DNA of 7,094 nucleotides from an uncultured Clostridia bacterium (GTDB taxonomy: Bacteria; Bacillota; Clostridia; Oscillospirales; Oscillospiraceae), in NCBI GenBank assembly GCA_945946745.1, contig CAMEWZ010000079.1, positions 1 through 7,094 on the forward strand. The letters run 5' to 3'. Position 1 is the first letter of the stretch. Every line of letters begins with the position of its first letter. The position numbers and the translations under genes are program-made. A model generated the notes under the pieces. It was given only the letters and a program-made list of their open reading frames with translations. It was not told where the DNA came from and did not search any database. This document shows, one piece after another, positions 4,555 to 7,094 of this stretch.

Positions 4555-6453
4555 ATGGAACCCAATCGCGGAAACGACCAAAACAACAAAAAACCCGGAG
4601 GCGACCGGCCGAAGGGTAACTATTTCACCCCGCTGATGATCGCGCTGGTGCTGGTGCTGGTTTTCAGCTGGGTCATGAACACGGTGGAAAAAAGCCAGTA
4701 CACGGAGACGACCTGGAATGATTTTAAACAGGCCAAGGACGCGGGCCAGCTGTCGGAGGTAGAGATCCGATCGGATCGAATCCTCTATATGACCAAGGAG
4801 GAGACGGCGAAAGACCCCTCCCGGCAGAAGGCCTGCTATACCGGCTTGCCCACCGGCGGCGACCTACAGGCGCTGGCGGATGAGCTGGTGGATATGGGCG
4901 TGACGGTCAAGGAACAGATCGTGGAGGATAACTCCATGATTATGATGATCCTGTCCTACGTCATTATGATCGGTGGCATGTTCCTGCTGATGAATATGCT
5001 CACCAAGCGCATGGGTGGCGACGGTATGATGGGCGGCTTTGGCAAAAGCAAGGCCAAGGTCTACATGGAAAAGCAAACCGGCGTCACCTTCAAGGATGTG
5101 GCGGGCCAGGACGAGGCCAAGGAGTCCTTGCAGGAGATCATCGATTTCCTCCACAATCCCCAGAAGTACACCGCCATCGGCGCGAAGCTGCCCAAGGGCG
5201 CGCTGCTGGTTGGTTCTCCCGGCACCGGCAAGACCCTGCTTGCCAAGGCGGTGGCCGGTGAGGCGGACGTGCCCTTCTTCTCCATCTCCGGCTCGGACTT
5301 TGTGGAGATGTTCGTGGGCATGGGTGCCAGCCGGGTGCGGGATTTGTTCCAGCAGGCGGCGAAGGTGGCTCCCTGCATTATCTTCATCGATGAGATCGAT
5401 GCCGTGGGCCGTTCCCGGGACAACCGCTACGGCTCCAACTCCGAGCAGGAGCAGACGCTGAACCAGCTGCTCAGCGAGATTGACGGCTTTGAGTCCTCCA
5501 AGGGCATTGTGTGCCTGGCGGCCACTAACCGTCCCGAGATCCTGGACAAGGCGCTGCTGCGCCCCGGCCGGTTTGACCGCCGGATCATTGTGGATCGGCC
5601 CAATCTCCAGGGCCGTCTGGATACCTTGAAGGTGCATACCCGGAAAATCCGGCTTTCGGAGGATGTGGATCTGCGGAAAATCGCCCAGGCTACCGCAGGC
5701 GCGGTGGGCGCGGATCTGGCCAATCTGGTCAACGAGGCAGCCCTCCGGGCTGTCCGCCATGGCCGCCAGGCGGTGAACCAGGAGGATTTGCTGGTATCCT
5801 TCGAGACGGTGATCGCGGGCACGGAGAAGAAGAATACCGTGCTGACCGACATGGAAAAGCGGCTGGTCGCCTATCATGAGGTGGGCCATGCTTTGATTGC
5901 GGCCCTGGAAAAGCATTCCCAGCCGGTATCCAAGATCACCATTGTGCCCCATACCTCCGGCGCTTTGGGCTACACCATGCAGATGCCGGAGGAGGAAAAA
6001 TTCCTGTCCACCGCCGATGAGCTGCGCACCGAACTGCGAACTCTGGTGGGCGGCCGGGCTGCCGAGCAGGTGGTATTCGGCATCCAGACCACCGGAGCCG
6101 CCAATGACATCCAGCGGGCCACCTCCCTGGCCCGGAACATGGTCACCCAGTACGGCATGAGCGAGAAGTTCGGCTTGATGTCCACCGCCTCGGTGCAGAA
6201 CCAGTATCTGGACGGCCAGGCTTACATGGACTGCGCCCAGTCTACCGCCGCCGAGGTGGACGAGGAGGTCAAGAAGATTCTGGAAAGTGCCTACTCCGAT
6301 GCCAAGCGGATTTTGACGGAGAACCGGGGGCTTCTGGACGAGATCAGCGAATTTTTGCTGGTGAAGGAAACCGTCACCGGAGACGAGTTGATGGCCTACG
6401 TCAACGCCGGTAAGAATTCGCTTCCTGCCCCGGAGCAGACCACAGAGGAATAA
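4555..6453 (+). CDS. ftsH: ATP-dependent zinc metalloprotease FtsH
   Basis: FtsH is a hexameric membrane-anchored AAA+ protease that extracts and degrades misassembled membrane proteins and some cytoplasmic regulators. The 632 residues are the usual length. A polar N-terminus is followed by a first membrane segment (about 24-44), an extracytoplasmic FtsH-ext domain (about 45-125) and a second membrane segment (126-149). A Gly/Met linker leads to FGKSKAK. The AAA+ domain has Walker A GSPGTGKT (220-227), the pore loop FVGM (253-256), Walker B CIIFIDE (274-280) and the second region of homology with TNRPEILDKALLRPGRFDRR (324-343). The M41 peptidase domain has HEVGH (441-445) and the third zinc ligand D518 in AANDIQRAT. 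AAGGAGG at 4539-4545 precedes the ATG by nine bases. Small departures from common FtsH sequence are GSPGTGKT for GPPGTGKT, FVGM for FVGV, and TAGAVGADL (380-388) where TPGFTGADL is usual. All catalytic residues are present, so activity is expected. Clostridia often have more than one FtsH, and this could be a secondary paralogue. Confidence 0.97.
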   Translation: MEPNRGNDQNNKKPGGDRPKGNYFTPLMIALVLVLVFSWVMNTVEKSQYTETTWNDFKQAKDAGQLSEVEIRSDRILYMTKEETAKDPSRQKACYTGLPTGGDLQALADELVDMGVTVKEQIVEDNSMIMMILSYVIMIGGMFLLMNMLTKRMGGDGMMGGFGKSKAKVYMEKQTGVTFKDVAGQDEAKESLQEIIDFLHNPQKYTAIGAKLPKGALLVGSPGTGKTLLAKAVAGEADVPFFSISGSDFVEMFVGMGASRVRDLFQQAAKVAPCIIFIDEIDAVGRSRDNRYGSNSEQEQTLNQLLSEIDGFESSKGIVCLAATNRPEILDKALLRPGRFDRRIIVDRPNLQGRLDTLKVHTRKIRLSEDVDLRKIAQATAGAVGADLANLVNEAALRAVRHGRQAVNQEDLLVSFETVIAGTEKKNTVLTDMEKRLVAYHEVGHALIAALEKHSQPVSKITIVPHTSGALGYTMQMPEEEKFLSTADELRTELRTLVGGRAAEQVVFGIQTTGAANDIQRATSLARNMVTQYGMSEKFGLMSTASVQNQYLDGQAYMDCAQSTAAEVDEEVKKILESAYSDAKRILTENRGLLDEISEFLLVKETVTGDELMAYVNAGKNSLPAPEQTTEE

Positions 6454-6465
6454 CGATACGAGAGC

Positions 6466-6505
6466 GCGCCGGACAGGCATTTGTCCGGCGCATTCTTTAT
6501 TTTGA
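6466..6505 (+). terminator. ftsH terminator, probably bidirectional
   Basis: GCGCCGGACA (6466-6475) pairs perfectly with TGTCCGGCGC (6482-6491) around a six-base loop, followed by the T-rich ATTCTTTATTTTG. It begins 13 bases after the ftsH stop and lies in the 62-bp gap before the convergent psuG gene. It has no minus-strand T-run, so termination of psuG here would be weaker. Confidence 0.88.
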
Positions 6506-6515
6506 TTCTGCGAGA

Positions 6516-7094
6516 TTACAGCTTGCAGTAGGCCACAGCGGTCTGGGCGGCCACCTTGGCGTTGTTGTAGACCAGGCGGATGTTGGAGGCCAGGCTGTCG
6601 CCGCCGGTGATCTCCGCCACCCGGGCTAGCAGGAAGGGGGTGGTCTGCTTGCCATGGATGCCCTTTTCCTTGCACTCGGCAATGGCCTGGTCGATGGCGG
6701 CGTTGATGGTGTCAAGAGGCATGGCGTATTCCTCGGGGATGGGATTGGTTACCAGCATGCCGCCTTTCAGACCCATGTCGTGGCTGGCCTTGAAGGCCGC
6801 GGCCAGTTCCTCGGGCGTGTCCACCCGGTAATCCACGCCGAAGCCGGACTGACGGGTGTAGAAAGCGGGCAGCTCCTCGGTGCCGTAGCCGATGACGGGC
6901 ACGCCCTTGGTTTCCAGGTATTCCAGGGTCAGTCCCAGATCCAGAATGGACTTGGCACCGGCGCAGACCACCATCACTGGGGTCTGGCCCAGCTCCTCCA
7001 GGTCGGCGGAGATGTCCATGGTGGTCTCCGCGCCCCGGTGCACACCGCCGATGCCGCCGGTGGCAAAGATCTGGATCCCGGCCATGTGGGCGAT
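6516..7094 (-). CDS. psuG: Pseudouridine-5'-phosphate glycosidase, C-terminal part (cut by window edge)
   Basis: PsuG splits the C-C glycosidic bond of pseudouridine 5'-phosphate to uracil and ribose 5-phosphate, usually after PsuK phosphorylates pseudouridine. The 192 visible residues begin IAHMAGIQIFATGGIGGVHRG, the middle of the family's core, and run to the natural stop. The metal/substrate segment DISADL lies at about 27-32. The CAGAKSILD stretch carries K48, the counterpart of the Schiff-base lysine (Lys166 in the E. coli enzyme). The family signatures GLTLEYLETKGVPVIGYGT, NPIPEEYAMP and GKQTTPFLLARVAEITGG follow. The family is about 305 residues long, so about 110 N-terminal residues lie beyond base 7094. 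The Met at 7085 is internal: the frame stays open and family-like upstream of it. No psuK or nucleoside transporter is visible in the window; either could lie upstream of this gene. Confidence 0.95.
   Translation of the reverse strand: MAHMAGIQIFATGGIGGVHRGAETTMDISADLEELGQTPVMVVCAGAKSILDLGLTLEYLETKGVPVIGYGTEELPAFYTRQSGFGVDYRVDTPEELAAAFKASHDMGLKGGMLVTNPIPEEYAMPLDTINAAIDQAIAECKEKGIHGKQTTPFLLARVAEITGGDSLASNIRLVYNNAKVAAQTAVAYCKL

Noticed and set aside
4864..6675. 603-codon open frame on the minus strand opposite ftsH and running into psuG
   Set aside because: It overlaps two certain genes, crosses the ftsH terminator and has a low-complexity His/Gly/Leu/Gln translation, so it is a codon-bias shadow.
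7083..7085. Met at 7085 as the start of psuG
   Set aside because: The frame continues upstream as IAH to the window edge, matching the internal family sequence before AGI-FATGGIGG, and about 110 N-terminal residues would be missing.

Overview
The window looks like chromosomal core-genome DNA from a GC-rich member of the Bacillota, most likely a gut-type clostridium of the Oscillospiraceae/Ruminococcaceae. This is inferred from the yidC-khpB junction, strong AGGAGG-type ribosome binding sites, sigma-A-like promoters, a Bacillota-style FtsH and strong G/C preference at third codon positions. No mobile-element gene, rRNA, tRNA or CRISPR array was seen.

Layout: (1) Bases 1-960, plus strand: the last 12 codons of a gene that is probably yidC, then a complete khpB (jag) RNA-binding protein gene. 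(2) Bases 961-1311: a 351-bp convergent intergenic region packed with perfect or near-perfect hairpins. It holds the khpB terminator and two identical 35-bp palindromes that bracket three further hairpins and a terminator-like fourth. This is the most structured non-coding DNA in the window. (3) Bases 1312-4301, minus strand: a two-gene unit transcribed from a good promoter at 4380-4408, with a TrmH/SpoU-family rRNA 2'-O-methyltransferase (rlmB-like) first and then a 719-residue membrane protein. The second protein has the topology and several sequence landmarks of a P1B (heavy-metal) P-type ATPase but has lost DKTGT, TGES and the GDGxND signature, so it is read as a pseudo-ATPase. (4) Bases 4302-4554: a divergent promoter region. 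(5) Bases 4555-6453, plus strand: ftsH, a complete membrane AAA+ zinc protease. (6) Bases 6454-6515: a convergent terminator. (7) Bases 6516-7094, minus strand: the C-terminal two thirds of a pseudouridine-5'-phosphate glycosidase (psuG), cut by the window edge.

The genes mostly belong to membrane-protein and RNA housekeeping: membrane insertion (YidC tail), RNA binding (KhpB), rRNA methylation (RlmB), membrane proteolysis (FtsH) and pseudouridine salvage (PsuG). The two items worth following up are the degenerate P-type ATPase-like protein with its acidic disordered N-terminus, co-transcribed with rlmB and divergent from ftsH, and the composite multi-hairpin repeat between 974 and 1291.
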